Counted from the stretch's first letter, positions 8,594 to 16,741 are shown. The stretch is 64,000 nucleotides of DNA from Gordonia lacunae (GCF_002149015.1 NZ_NGFO01000002.1:186001-250000), one strand, 5' to 3'. The notes: generated by a model from the letters alone, not told the origin. Numbers and translations are program-made.

Positions 8594-8611
8594 TGCTAAC
8601 CCGTGCAAGCA
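8594..8611. promoter_or_regulatory. Candidate operator upstream of the XRE-hbhA operon
   Basis: TGCTAACCCGTGCAAGCA, about 97 bases upstream of the XRE start. It matches an 18-base element upstream of the second hbhA (15639-15656) at 14 positions, sharing TGCTA and TGCAAGCA with the same spacing. The region is locally AT-richer than its surroundings. That the hbhA-linked XRE protein binds here is inference. Confidence 0.5.
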
Positions 8612-8654
8612 CACAGCAAACTGCCGGAGCCGCGGGCTGCCACCCCATGACTCG

Positions 8655-10013
8655 TCAGGAGAAGATCAGCACCGACGTGGAGTAGATGACGAGTCCGGCG
8701 AGTGCACCGACGACCGTGCCGTTGATCCGGATGAACTGCAGGTCCCGGCCGACCTGCAGTTCGATCTTGCGACTGGTGTCGTCGGCATCCCAGCCACGCA
8801 CGGTCTCGGTGATGACCGAGATGATCTCCTGCGAATAGTTCGCGGCGACGTGGTGGGCGACCCTCGCCACCCAGCCGTTCATCTTCTCCTGCAGCGGGCG
8901 ATCGTCGCGGATTCGCTCGGCGAGCTGGATGATCGAGTCCGACAACGTGTTCCGCAGAGTGCTGTTCGGGTCCGACAGCATCTCCTCGATCACGGCCTTG
9001 CCGGTCTGCCATGCGGTCGACGCCGCGCCGGTCACCTCGTCGCGACCCACCAGTTCGAGCTTGAGCGCCTCGAACTTCGCGATCATCTCGGGGTCGTTCT
9101 GCAGATCGTCGGCGAACTTCTCCACGAATTCGTGCATGGCGCGCCGCAATTCGTGATCGGGATCCACCCGCACCTTGTAGGTGAAGTCGACGAGTTCACG
9201 ATAGATCCGGTCGCCCACGAGGCTGTTCACGAACTTCGGCGTCCACTGCGGCCCGTCCCGGTCCACCACCCGGTCGACCAGGTCCTGACTGCCGACCGCC
9301 CACTCGTGGGCGCGGTCACACAGCAACTGGAAGACCGGCTCCAACCGGTCCTCGGCGATGAGCTGTTCGAGGATGCGCCCGGTGGGCGGCGCCCACTGCG
9401 GTTCGGCCGCCCACTTCAGCGCCGCCTGGATGAGCTGTTCGACGTCCTCGTCGCGCAGCATCTCGGCGGCGAGTTTGATCGCGCGCGCGGCCTCACCGCT
9501 CACCCGCGGTGCGTTGCGCGGGTCCGCGACCCACGTCGACAGGCGCCGGGGCAGATCGAGTTGCTCGGCGCGATAGACCACCACGTCGGGCGTCATGAAG
9601 TTCTCTTCGATGAAGCCGCCGAGCTGGTCGCCGATGTCGTCCTTCTTCTTGCGGATCAACGCGGTGTGCGGGATCGGGATGCCCAGCGGATGGCGGAACA
9701 GCGCGGTCACCGCGAACCAGTCGGCGAGCGCGCCCACCATTCCGGCTTCCGACGCCGCACGGACATAGCCGACCCACGCCGCCACGTCGGCGCCGTCGCG
9801 ATGCTCGAGGTAGCGGGTGAACAGGTACACGATCGCCGCGAAGACCAGGAAGCCCGTGGCCACCGCTTTCATCTTGCGTAGGTCCCTGCGCCTGCCCTCG
9901 TCTCCGGCGCTGTTCCCGCCGAATCCGGGCGCGGACGCCTTCGCCGGCGGACCCTCGTGCTGACCGGCGACTCCCGGGATGACTGTCGATGCCATGGAAC
10001 CAGTGTCACCCAT
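8655..10013 (-). CDS. DUF445 family membrane protein
   Basis: A 452-residue DUF445 (YjiN-like) protein. It has an N-terminal soluble stretch, a transmembrane helix at about 49-68 (AVATGFLVFAAIVYLF), the conserved phrase VGALADWFAVTALFRHPLG (about 92-110), a long amphipathic helical middle, and a C-terminal hydrophobic segment (GTVVGALAGLVIYSTSVLIF). It corresponds to Rv0473 in position. The function is unknown. The ATG at 9995 (MASTVIPG) is an alternative start; neither has a clear ribosome-binding site. It is divergent from the TetR gene, with starts 23 bases apart. Confidence 0.8.
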   Translation of the reverse strand: MGDTGSMASTVIPGVAGQHEGPPAKASAPGFGGNSAGDEGRRRDLRKMKAVATGFLVFAAIVYLFTRYLEHRDGADVAAWVGYVRAASEAGMVGALADWFAVTALFRHPLGIPIPHTALIRKKKDDIGDQLGGFIEENFMTPDVVVYRAEQLDLPRRLSTWVADPRNAPRVSGEAARAIKLAAEMLRDEDVEQLIQAALKWAAEPQWAPPTGRILEQLIAEDRLEPVFQLLCDRAHEWAVGSQDLVDRVVDRDGPQWTPKFVNSLVGDRIYRELVDFTYKVRVDPDHELRRAMHEFVEKFADDLQNDPEMIAKFEALKLELVGRDEVTGAASTAWQTGKAVIEEMLSDPNSTLRNTLSDSIIQLAERIRDDRPLQEKMNGWVARVAHHVAANYSQEIISVITETVRGWDADDTSRKIELQVGRDLQFIRINGTVVGALAGLVIYSTSVLIFS

Positions 10014-10036
10014 CGAGCGACTACGCTGGCTGCGTG

Positions 10037-10849
10037 ATGGCCAACCGCCCGAATCCCGCCGCAGCGGCGCGCGCAGCAGTGGCGGCCGCGGCCAACGTGA
10101 CGCGCGGGCTGGAACAGGTCCTGAACACCGTCAGCGAGTCGGTCGTGGAGACCGGCGCCAAACCCGACGGCCGCAAACAGCGCTGGGAGAAACACAAGCT
10201 CGCACGGCGCACCGAGCTCACCGACGGCGTCATCGCCGCGGTCCGTGCGCTGGGTGCCGACGTCGGCATGGACGAGATCGCCGCGCACATCGGCGTCTCC
10301 AAAACCGTCCTCTACCGCTATTTCGCCGACAAGAGCGACCTGGGTGTCGCGACGACGGTGCGCTTCTTCGAGACGACCATCTACCCGCGGCTGACCGAGG
10401 CGATCGCCGACGATCTCGACGAGTACACGCTCACCCACACCATCATCGGGGTGTACGTCCACGCCGTCGACGACGAACCGCAGCTGTACCGATTCGCACT
10501 GGCGAGTTCACCCACGTCGTCGCCGGCGCCGGCCGACTCCGTACGGCTGGTCACCCAGTTGGTCATGGGCAGCATCCAGATGCGGATGGCCGAACGTGGC
10601 GCGGACACCACCGGGGCCGAGCTCTGGTCCCATGCCCTCGTCGGCGGCATCCAGCATGTCGTGGACTGGTGGATGACCAAACGCACCCTCAGCGCCGACG
10701 AAGTGGTGGATTATCTGACCATGATGGTCTGGAGCGCGGTGGTGGGTGTGTGGCAGGTCAACGGTTCGCGGGAGAAGTTCCTGGCGGCGCCGCCTGCGCT
10801 CTTCGATCCCATGCCCGCCGACCCCTCCTCCGGGACCCCCGGCGCCTGA
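10037..10849 (+). CDS. TetR-family transcriptional regulator
   Basis: A 270-residue TetR-type regulator, longer than usual because of an Ala-rich N-terminal extension (about 55 residues). The helix-turn-helix is at about 75-105 (MDEIAAHIGVSKTVLYRYFADKSDLG); the C-terminal ligand domain follows (TLTHTIIGVYVHAV to VVGVWQVNGSREKFL). GTG at 10034 and ATG at 10037 are adjacent and either may start translation. It is divergent from DUF445 and overlaps the following SDR gene (TGATG). Its position equals Rv0472c of mycobacteria, so control of envelope or lipid genes is plausible but inferred. Confidence 0.85.
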   Translation: MANRPNPAAAARAAVAAAANVTRGLEQVLNTVSESVVETGAKPDGRKQRWEKHKLARRTELTDGVIAAVRALGADVGMDEIAAHIGVSKTVLYRYFADKSDLGVATTVRFFETTIYPRLTEAIADDLDEYTLTHTIIGVYVHAVDDEPQLYRFALASSPTSSPAPADSVRLVTQLVMGSIQMRMAERGADTTGAELWSHALVGGIQHVVDWWMTKRTLSADEVVDYLTMMVWSAVVGVWQVNGSREKFLAAPPALFDPMPADPSSGTPGA

Positions 10850-11682
10850 TGGCACGCGTCGCTCTCGTGACCGGCGGCAGTCGCGGCGTCGGATACGGAA
10901 TCGCTCGTGCGCTCGTCGAGGACGGGTGGACGACGTATGTCACCTCGCGGAGGGGTTCGGGACCCGACGGCGCCCGCGCGCTCGTCTGTGACCACGCCGA
11001 CGACGCCTCGGTGTCCGCGGTGTTCGACGAGATCGCCTCGGACGCAGGTGGACTCGATCTGCTCGTCAACAACGCGTGGGCCGCGCCGAAGGGCTTCGGG
11101 GGATTCTCCGAGCCGTTCTGGAAACGTCCCGTCGATGACTGGGACACGTTGATCGGTGTCGGACTGCGAGCACATTACGTGGCTTCGGTACATGCGGCGC
11201 GGGTCATGACCGAGGCCGGCAGCGGACTCATCGCGAACATCTCGTCGTTCGGTTCGCGCGGTCATCTGCATTCGGTTCTGTACGGGATGAGCAAGACCGC
11301 TCTGGACAAGATGGCCGCCGACATGGCGGTGGAACTGCGCGGCACCGGGGTCAGTTCGATCTCGTTGTGGCTCGGGCTGATCCGCACCGAGCTGCTGTTG
11401 TCTCTCGGCGTCGACGAGTTCGCCGGGTTCTCCCTCGCGCGCGCCGAGGACCCCGAGTTCGTCGGCCGGGTCATCGCGGGACTGTCCGCCGATCCCGGGC
11501 TGCCCGAACTCAGCGGACACACCCTGGTCACCGCCGAACTGGGCCGGGCGTACGGCATCGTGAACAACGATGGCACGCCGCCGGATTCACACCGCGCCGC
11601 CTTCGGCGGAGGACCGCTGTTCCCGCCGCCGGCCGAACCCGCGGCAGACTCCGATTCCGACTCCGAGAGGACGCCGACATGA
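10849..11682 (+). CDS. Short-chain dehydrogenase/reductase
   Basis: A 277-residue classical SDR. The cofactor motif TGGSRGVGYGIA is at residues 8-19, NNAW is the NNAG variant (about 70), the serine is in ISSFGS, and YGMSK supplies the YxxxK catalytic pair. The absence of an acidic residue after strand 2 and the presence of basic residues (TSRRGSG) favour NADP(H). The sequence resembles the DHRS1 group. The start overlaps the TetR stop, and its own stop overlaps the ATG of the PPK2 gene (ATGA), so TetR, SDR and PPK2 form a coupled operon. The substrate is unknown. Confidence 0.85.
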   Translation: MARVALVTGGSRGVGYGIARALVEDGWTTYVTSRRGSGPDGARALVCDHADDASVSAVFDEIASDAGGLDLLVNNAWAAPKGFGGFSEPFWKRPVDDWDTLIGVGLRAHYVASVHAARVMTEAGSGLIANISSFGSRGHLHSVLYGMSKTALDKMAADMAVELRGTGVSSISLWLGLIRTELLLSLGVDEFAGFSLARAEDPEFVGRVIAGLSADPGLPELSGHTLVTAELGRAYGIVNNDGTPPDSHRAAFGGGPLFPPPAEPAADSDSDSERTPT

Positions 11683-12530
11683 GCACCGGTTGGTCCACCC
11701 CCGCCGCCGACGTGCTGCGAGCCGGCGCCATCGGCCCGATCACGTCGTTCGACCCCGAGACGACGCCCGGCTTCCACGGCGACAAGGCCGCCGGAGCCGA
11801 CCTCCTGGCACAGCGCGGCGAGGTACTCGCCGACCTACAGGAGCTGCTGTACGCCAATGGCCGGGCCGGCGATCATCGCTCGGTTCTGCTCGTACTCCAG
11901 GGCATGGACACCGCGGGCAAGGGCGGCATCGTGCGCCACGTCGGCGGGCTGATGGATCCGCAGGGCCTGTCGATCAGAGGGTTCGGCAAGCCGACGAAAG
12001 AGGAACTGCAGCACGACTTCCTGTGGCGCATCCATCGCGCGCTGCCGCCCGCCGGCCGGATCGGGATCTTCGACCGGTCCCACTACGAGGACGTCCTCCC
12101 GGTCCGAGTGCACAACCTGGTTCCGCAATCGGTGTGGGAGAAGCGCTACGATCTGATCAACCAGTTCGAGTCCGAGCTCGTCGCCGGCGGGACAACCGTT
12201 CTCAAGTGCTGCCTCGTGGTCTCCAAGGACGAACAGAAGACCCGTCTCGCGCAACGCCTGGAGCGGCCGGACAAGTACTGGAAGTACAACCCGGGCGACG
12301 TCGACGAACGCAGCCACTGGGATGCCTACCTCGAGGCGTATCAGGCGATCTTCGACCTCACCGACCGCGACTCCGCACCGTGGTTCGTCATCCCGTCGAA
12401 CCGCAAATGGTTCGCGCGCCTCGCGGTGTGCGAGCTCCTCATCGACGCCCTCACCGGTCTCCATCTCGATTGGCCGCCCGCCGATTTCGACGTCGAGGCC
12501 GAGAAGAAGCGGCTCGCCGCCGCCGACTGA
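11679..12530 (+). CDS. Polyphosphate kinase 2 family protein (class III-like motifs)
   Basis: A 283-residue PPK2-type kinase that transfers phosphate between inorganic polyphosphate and nucleotides. Walker A is LQGMDTAGKGG (about 74-83), with a lid region of Lys/Arg residues and the Walker B-like FDRSHYEDVLPVR (about 126-138). FDRSHYEDV is the form I associate with class III enzymes, which can act on AMP as well as ADP; the class assignment is inference. The C-terminus (WFVIPSNRKWFARL) is typical. A second PPK2 with class I-type motifs is at 41751-42701. It is coupled to the SDR gene by ATGA. Confidence 0.88.
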   Translation: MSTGWSTPAADVLRAGAIGPITSFDPETTPGFHGDKAAGADLLAQRGEVLADLQELLYANGRAGDHRSVLLVLQGMDTAGKGGIVRHVGGLMDPQGLSIRGFGKPTKEELQHDFLWRIHRALPPAGRIGIFDRSHYEDVLPVRVHNLVPQSVWEKRYDLINQFESELVAGGTTVLKCCLVVSKDEQKTRLAQRLERPDKYWKYNPGDVDERSHWDAYLEAYQAIFDLTDRDSAPWFVIPSNRKWFARLAVCELLIDALTGLHLDWPPADFDVEAEKKRLAAAD

Positions 12531-12546
12531 GCGAGGTACGCACGTT

Positions 12547-12672
12547 CGTCGACTGTGCGTCCAAATCCGTCGACTGTGCGTCCAAATCGGTCGACTGTGC
12601 GTCCATTCCCGTTGACTGTGCGTCCAAATCCGTCGACTGTGCGTCCATTCCCGTTGACTGTGCGCCCACTGT
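12547..12672. repeat. Six tandem copies of a 21-base unit
   Basis: Six consecutive 21-base units, starting at 12547, 12568, 12589, 12610, 12631 and 12652, share the core GTYGACTGTGCGYCCA. Two tail variants occur: AATC in units 1, 2 and 4, and TTCC in units 3 and 5. The array sits between the convergent PPK2 and benE-like genes, about 16 bases after the PPK2 stop. All frames are open because the period is seven codons, but no ribosome-binding site or start supports a gene. There are no spacers, so it is not a CRISPR array. Confidence 0.85.
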
Positions 12673-12698
12673 GTCGAAGCCACCCCGCCTCTGAGCTC

Positions 12699-13877
12699 TC
12701 ACTTCCCACGTAACACGCCGTGCGCCACCAGCCCGACGACCAGCGCCCAGAAGGCGCCACCGATCCCGCCGAAGGTGACGCCCGCGGCCGCGGTCACGAA
12801 GGTCAGTGCCGCGGGAATGCGAAACTCCGCCTTTTCGAACGCCCCCTGGATCGACGCCACGAAGGTGGTCAACAGCGCAAGTCCCGCAACGGCTTCGAGC
12901 AATCCGTCCGGTGCGATCGCCGTGACGACGACCAGCGTGCCGGACAACGCTGCGAGCACGAGACTCGTCGAACCCGTGGCCACACCGGCGATCCACCGCC
13001 GAGACCGGTCGGCGCCGGCTTCCGGGCCCGCGGCCAGTGCGGCGGACAGCGCGGCGAGGTTGATCGCGTGCCCGCCGAACGGCGCGCCGAGCACGGTTCC
13101 CGCCCCGGTCACGAACATCGCCCGACGCCACGGCGTCGCGTAACCGAAGGACTTGAGCACGGCCACCCCGGGAACATTCTGGGAGGCCATGGTGACGATG
13201 TAGAGCGGAACGGCGAGCCCCGCGATCGCGGACACGTCGAAAGACGGTGTGGTCCACGTCAGTTGCGGCCACCACGATTCCCCCGCCCAGCCGCTGTAAC
13301 CATCCAGGACCAGGTTCACCCCGATCACGATCAGCGCTGTGACCAGCGCCAGCGGCAGCGCCCACCGCGGGAGCCACCGCATCGCCAGCAACCAGACGAC
13401 GAGGATCGGAATGGTCGACCACGGTTGCGCGGACAGCGAGGTCATCGGCGCGAGACACAGGGAGAGGAGGACCCCGGCGAGCATCGCCTGGGCGATCGGC
13501 GCCGGGATGCGGCCGATCAAGTCGCCGAGCGCCGGCAGCAGTCCGGTGGCGAGGATGAGCAACCCGACCACCAGGAAGGCGCCGACCGCCGCAGGCCACC
13601 CGGCGTCGTAGGACGCACCGGCCGACACGAGCAGCGCGGCCCCCGGCGTGGACCACGCCAGCGTCACCGGCCGGCGCGTCTGCACCGAGAGCAGGATCGA
13701 CCCGAGTCCGAACAGAACCGTCAGGACGAGCAGACCCGAGGCGGCCTGGGTCGGACTGGCACCCACCGAACGCAATCCGGTCACCACCACGACGAAGGAG
13801 GAGGTGAACCCGACCAGCGAGGTCACCACCCCGGCGATGATCGGCTCGCTGCGAGTCGACGAGACGGGACTGGTCAT
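12699..13877 (-). CDS. benE: Benzoate/H+ symporter-type transporter (BenE family)
   Basis: A 392-residue, highly hydrophobic transporter with about 11-12 predicted transmembrane helices. It begins SEPIIAGVVTSLVGFTSSFV; the family phrase with GGHAINLAALSAAL and the helix ending HGVLRGK match BenE/YdcO proteins. The ATG at 13877 is chosen because the protein begins there with a short soluble N-terminus; the long upstream open frame is antisense to the neighbouring regulator. It is divergent from an XRE-cupin regulator, the same arrangement as sutR-ydcO in E. coli. The BenE name reflects the family; the true substrate could be another aromatic or organic acid. Confidence 0.85.
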   Translation of the reverse strand: MTSPVSSTRSEPIIAGVVTSLVGFTSSFVVVVTGLRSVGASPTQAASGLLVLTVLFGLGSILLSVQTRRPVTLAWSTPGAALLVSAGASYDAGWPAAVGAFLVVGLLILATGLLPALGDLIGRIPAPIAQAMLAGVLLSLCLAPMTSLSAQPWSTIPILVVWLLAMRWLPRWALPLALVTALIVIGVNLVLDGYSGWAGESWWPQLTWTTPSFDVSAIAGLAVPLYIVTMASQNVPGVAVLKSFGYATPWRRAMFVTGAGTVLGAPFGGHAINLAALSAALAAGPEAGADRSRRWIAGVATGSTSLVLAALSGTLVVVTAIAPDGLLEAVAGLALLTTFVASIQGAFEKAEFRIPAALTFVTAAAGVTFGGIGGAFWALVVGLVAHGVLRGK

Positions 13878-13952
13878 GTCGCGAGCATAACGGTATCGTT
13901 CCGTAAACAGAACAACCCACACACGACGCGAAGACGAGCGCAGGCCCAGACG
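13878..13952. promoter_or_regulatory. Divergent promoter gap between benE and its regulator
   Basis: A 75-base gap, AT-richer than the flanks. It holds two short imperfect inverted elements, AACG-GTAT-CGTT and GTTC-N8-GAAC, which overlap around 13888-13911. They are candidate binding sites for the XRE-cupin regulator that both genes face. The arms are only four bases, so support is weak. Confidence 0.3.
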
Positions 13953-14477
13953 ATGACACACGGCGATGACCGACGACGAGCCGTCGGGGCCCGGATCTCC
14001 GCCCTCCGCACGCAACGTGGCCTGAGCCTGTCCGGCCTCGCCCGAGAGGCCGGGATCGGGAAGGGATCGCTGTCCGAACTCGAAGGCGGTCACCGCAATC
14101 CCACCCTCGACACGCTCTACGCCATCGCCGGGCCGCTCGGGGTGCCGCTGTCGGCGCTCCTGGGCGAGGAGTCCGGCACCGAGGGCGCAGGCCCCCATCT
14201 CGCCGCGCGGCTGCTGCATGTCGAACACCACGACGACGGATCGGTCACCGAGGTGTTCTGGTTGCGCGTGACCCCGGGCGGCACCCGGGAGTCGCCTGCC
14301 CACGGCGCCGGCGTCGTCGAGCACGTGCACGTGGTCAGCGGCCACCTCTGCGCCGGTCGAGCCGGTGCGGAACACACGGCCGGGCCGGGCGAATCCCTGC
14401 AGTGGCTCTCCGACACCGTCCACACCTACCGCAGCGACGACGGCGCCCTCGCGGTCCTGACCATCCGGTCGCCCTGA
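13953..14477 (+). CDS. XRE-cupin regulator of the divergent transporter
   Basis: A 174-residue regulator with an XRE helix-turn-helix at about 10-65 (VGARISALRTQRGLSLSGLA and GIGKGSLSELEGGHRNPTLD) and a C-terminal cupin barrel at about 95-170 (GVVEHVHVVSGHLCAG, AGPGESLQWLSDTVHTYRS). It corresponds to the SutR/YdcN architecture, in which the cupin senses a small ligand. The start is the ATG at 13953; the larger open frame reaching back to 12720 is antisense to benE and is ignored. It probably controls the divergent benE-like transporter gene. Confidence 0.88.
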   Translation: MTHGDDRRRAVGARISALRTQRGLSLSGLAREAGIGKGSLSELEGGHRNPTLDTLYAIAGPLGVPLSALLGEESGTEGAGPHLAARLLHVEHHDDGSVTEVFWLRVTPGGTRESPAHGAGVVEHVHVVSGHLCAGRAGAEHTAGPGESLQWLSDTVHTYRSDDGALAVLTIRSP

Positions 14478-14496
14478 CGGCCCGCCGGATCGCGTT

Positions 14497-14560
14497 CCCG
14501 CGGTGCTGTTTCCGTCCCGCTGATCAGATCTCATCAGCGGGACGGAAACACCACCGCGGG
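14497..14560. repeat. Long perfect-stem palindrome (64 bases)
   Basis: A 17-base perfect stem (14508-14524 pairs with 14533-14549; 8-base loop) is extended by a 9-base outer stem (14497-14505 with 14552-14560) across a 2 x 2 internal loop. The total is 26 base pairs. It lies 20 bases after the stop of the XRE-cupin gene, in the gap between convergent genes. No T-run follows. It may be a terminator or a REP-like mobile palindrome. Confidence 0.7.
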
Positions 14561-14598
14561 ACAGGGCCCTCGTCCGAGACAAGTCGCCCCGACACACG

Positions 14599-14628
14599 GC
14601 AACGCCCCCGCCGGAGCGGGGGCGTTGC
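14599..14628. terminator. Rho-independent-like hairpin after the second hbhA
   Basis: A 13-base perfect stem, GCAACGCCCCCGC-CGGA-GCGGGGGCGTTGC, ending 20 bases beyond the stop of the minus-strand hbhA paralogue. It has no U-tract, as is usual in high-GC actinobacteria. It could serve both convergent genes. Confidence 0.7.
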
Positions 14629-14648
14629 GGGCGCGACTGTGCGCGAGC

Positions 14649-15422
14649 TTACTTCGCGGTGGTCGGCTTCTTGACCGGGGCCTTCTTGGCCGGCGCCCTC
14701 TTGGCGGCGGTCTTCTTCACGGCCGGGACCGGGGTGTCCTTCGCCTCGGCGACCTTCTTGGCCGGCGAGGACTTGGCGGCGCGGCCCTTGGCCTCGACAG
14801 TGCCTGCGGCGCCGTCGATCTCCTTGGCTGCGTCGGCGGCCTGCTCCTTGACGTTGCTGCCGGCCTCTTCGATCGCGACGGCGACGTCCTCGACCTCTTC
14901 GCTGACGCGCCCGGCGAGCTTCGCCGCACGGTCACCGACGAGGCGGGTCTGGGTGGACACGACCCCGAGGGCGTCCTCGGTCAGGTCGACGGCGTCGTTG
15001 TAGACCTTTTCGGCCCGCGAGAGGTTCTCCTGGACGAGCGGCTTGGTGCGCAGGCGTTCCAGCGTGGCCTCGCCGCGCTCGGCGAGCGAGGTGTAGAAGC
15101 CGTAGGCCTTCTCCACGTACGGATCGGTGATGCGCTTGAGCTCGTCGGCGGTCAGCTTGCCGCGCAGCTCGTCGAGGTCGCTGGGGACCTCGTCGGACAG
15201 CGAGCCGATGCGGGTCTTGGCCTCGTCGAAGCGGGTCTGGGCGGTCTCCGGCAGATCCGAGATCCGGGTCTTGGCCTCGTCGAAACGCGACTGAGCGGTC
15301 TCGGCGGCGGCCTCGGTGCGTTCACGCAGTTCGGTCAGCTTCTCGGTGACCTGGGCGAAGGCGTAGTCGCCGGCGCCGACTGCGGCGTAGAGGGGAGCGT
15401 AGTTGCGTTCGGTGGTGGTCAC
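14649..15422 (-). CDS. Heparin-binding haemagglutinin paralogue, short form
   Basis: A 257-residue HbhA-family protein, close in size to the mycobacterial one. It starts TTTERNYAPLYAAVGAGDYA, like mycobacterial HbhA. A long coiled coil follows with three AQ(S/T)RFDEAKTRI-type repeats (about 40-80) and the family phrase AEKVYNDAVDLTEDALGVVS. The tail (VKKTAAKRAPAKKAPVKKP) is a Lys-Ala-Pro heparin-binding type but far shorter than in the copy at 6710-7966. The GTG at 15422 is set by AAGGAG upstream. An operator-like element lies about 217 bases upstream. It is probably a surface adhesin or lipid-droplet-associated protein. Confidence 0.85.
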   Translation of the reverse strand: MTTTERNYAPLYAAVGAGDYAFAQVTEKLTELRERTEAAAETAQSRFDEAKTRISDLPETAQTRFDEAKTRIGSLSDEVPSDLDELRGKLTADELKRITDPYVEKAYGFYTSLAERGEATLERLRTKPLVQENLSRAEKVYNDAVDLTEDALGVVSTQTRLVGDRAAKLAGRVSEEVEDVAVAIEEAGSNVKEQAADAAKEIDGAAGTVEAKGRAAKSSPAKKVAEAKDTPVPAVKKTAAKRAPAKKAPVKKPTTAK

Positions 15423-15638
15423 TGTGGACTCCTTCGGGGTTGGGTCACCAATCGCGCTGCAGCACATGCGGTCTCGCTCATCTCGGCATCTTCGCCGGGC
15501 GCATGTCGGAACATCCCGTCGCCTGTCGCCTCAAACGTTCGGTGTCGCAAGCCGATTCGATCCGGCTCACACCGCGCGAGAAAAGGGGAACCGCGGCGCC
15601 ATCGGTATTGGTGTTTCCGATATCCAGTATCCACGCTG

Positions 15639-15664
15639 TGCTAGCAAATGCAAGCATCTTGCTA
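15639..15664. promoter_or_regulatory. Candidate operator upstream of the second hbhA
   Basis: TGCTAGCAAATGCAAGCA (15639-15656) matches the element upstream of the XRE-hbhA operon at 14 of 18 positions. It is nested in an inverted repeat, TAGCAA (15642-15647) and TTGCTA (15659-15664), with an 11-base spacer. The surrounding 40 bases are AT-rich for this genome, as expected of a promoter. Binding by the XRE protein at 7970-8497 is inferred. Confidence 0.5.
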
Positions 15665-15710
15665 ACACTCGTGACGGAGGTCACCCGAGGCTCCCCGCAA
15701 ACCGGTCAGA

Positions 15711-16577
15711 TCACCCGTATCGGTAGAAGCCGTGACCGGCCTTCTTGCCCAGACGCCCGGCCTCGACCATGCGCAGGAGCAGCGGCGGCGGCGAATAGAG
15801 GGGCTCTTTGAACTCCTCGTACATCTTGTCGGCGATCGCCTTGACCGTGTCGAGCCCGACGAGGTCGGCCAGCTTGAGCGGGCCCATCGGATGAGCGCAG
15901 CCCAGGACCATGGCCTTGTCGATGTCGTCGGCCGTCGCGAAGCCGCTCTCCACCATGCGGATGGACGAGAGCAGATAGGGGACGAGCAAGGCGTTGACGA
16001 CGAATCCGGACCGGTCGGCCGAACGGACCACCTGCTTGCCCAGTACGTCGTGCGCAAAGGTCTCGGCGCGCTCGACGACTGCCGGCGTGGTCACCAGGGT
16101 GGTGACGACCTCGACCAGCGGGAGCACCGGGACCGGATTGAAGAAGTGCATGCCGATAACGCGGGAGGCGTTCTGAGTTGCCATGCCCAGCTTCATGATC
16201 GGGATGGACGAAGTGTTCGACGCCAGGACGGCCTCGGGGTCGGCGACGATCTTGTCCAGCTGCGTGAAGATCTCGGTCTTGACGGCTTCGTCCTCGACGA
16301 CGGCCTCGCACACGAGTTGCCGATCGGCGAAGTCGCCGAGGTCCGAGGTGAAGTGGAGTCGCAGCGAGGCCTGTTCGCGCTCCCGCTCGGTCAACGTGCC
16401 GCTGGAGACGCCGCGGTCGAGCGATCGGAGAACCCGATCGCGCCCGGCGGCAGCCAGCTCGCGGGTGAATTCGTAGACGAGCACATCCGAGTGGGCCCGC
16501 GCGCACACCTCGGCGATGCCGGCACCCATCTGCCCCGCCCCCACCACGCCGACGCGGGAGATCATCTGGCTTGTCAT
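15711..16577 (-). CDS. fadB2: 3-hydroxybutyryl-CoA dehydrogenase
   Basis: A 288-residue NAD-dependent (S)-3-hydroxyacyl-CoA dehydrogenase interconverting acetoacetyl-CoA and 3-hydroxybutyryl-CoA. The Rossmann motif VGVVGAGQMGAGIAEVC is at residues 9-25. The catalytic histidine is in VIGMHFFNPVPVLPLVE (about residue 143), partnered with the conserved Glu and Asn of the family. The C-terminal substrate domain shows FVVNALLVPYL and HPMGPLKLADLVGLDTVKA. The ATG at 16577 follows GAGGAG. It sits just downstream of aceA, as in mycobacteria (Rv0467-Rv0468), linking fatty-acid oxidation to the glyoxylate bypass. Confidence 0.93.
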   Translation of the reverse strand: MTSQMISRVGVVGAGQMGAGIAEVCARAHSDVLVYEFTRELAAAGRDRVLRSLDRGVSSGTLTEREREQASLRLHFTSDLGDFADRQLVCEAVVEDEAVKTEIFTQLDKIVADPEAVLASNTSSIPIMKLGMATQNASRVIGMHFFNPVPVLPLVEVVTTLVTTPAVVERAETFAHDVLGKQVVRSADRSGFVVNALLVPYLLSSIRMVESGFATADDIDKAMVLGCAHPMGPLKLADLVGLDTVKAIADKMYEEFKEPLYSPPPLLLRMVEAGRLGKKAGHGFYRYG

Positions 16578-16670
16578 GTCGGCTCCTCGGATGGAAACGT
16601 TCTGCGCGGCAACTGATCTCGCGAGAACATGGGTCACTCCCCGGGTACGGAACATGCCCGGATACGCCAG

Positions 16671-16704
16671 CAGGCGGCCCGCAGCGAAAGCCGCGGACCG
16701 CCTG
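16671..16704 (-). terminator. Hairpin downstream of aceA
   Basis: An imperfect inverted repeat (CAGGCGGCCCGC pairs with GCGGACCGCCTG; one mismatch within the stem) lying 38-71 bases past the aceA stop and before fadB2. It probably terminates or attenuates the aceA transcript ahead of fadB2. Confidence 0.6.
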
Positions 16705-16741
16705 ACTGGTTCGTCAAATCACGCCAGAGGCGGTCGAGTTC

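Noticed and set aside
12547..12672. CRISPR-like appearance of the 21-base repeats
   Set aside because: The units abut without spacers and the core is too short and not palindromic, so this is a plain tandem repeat.
12720..13952. N-terminal extension of the XRE-cupin frame back to 12720
   Set aside because: The extension is antisense to the benE-like gene and is charged and low-complexity; the ATG at 13953 gives a normal regulator.
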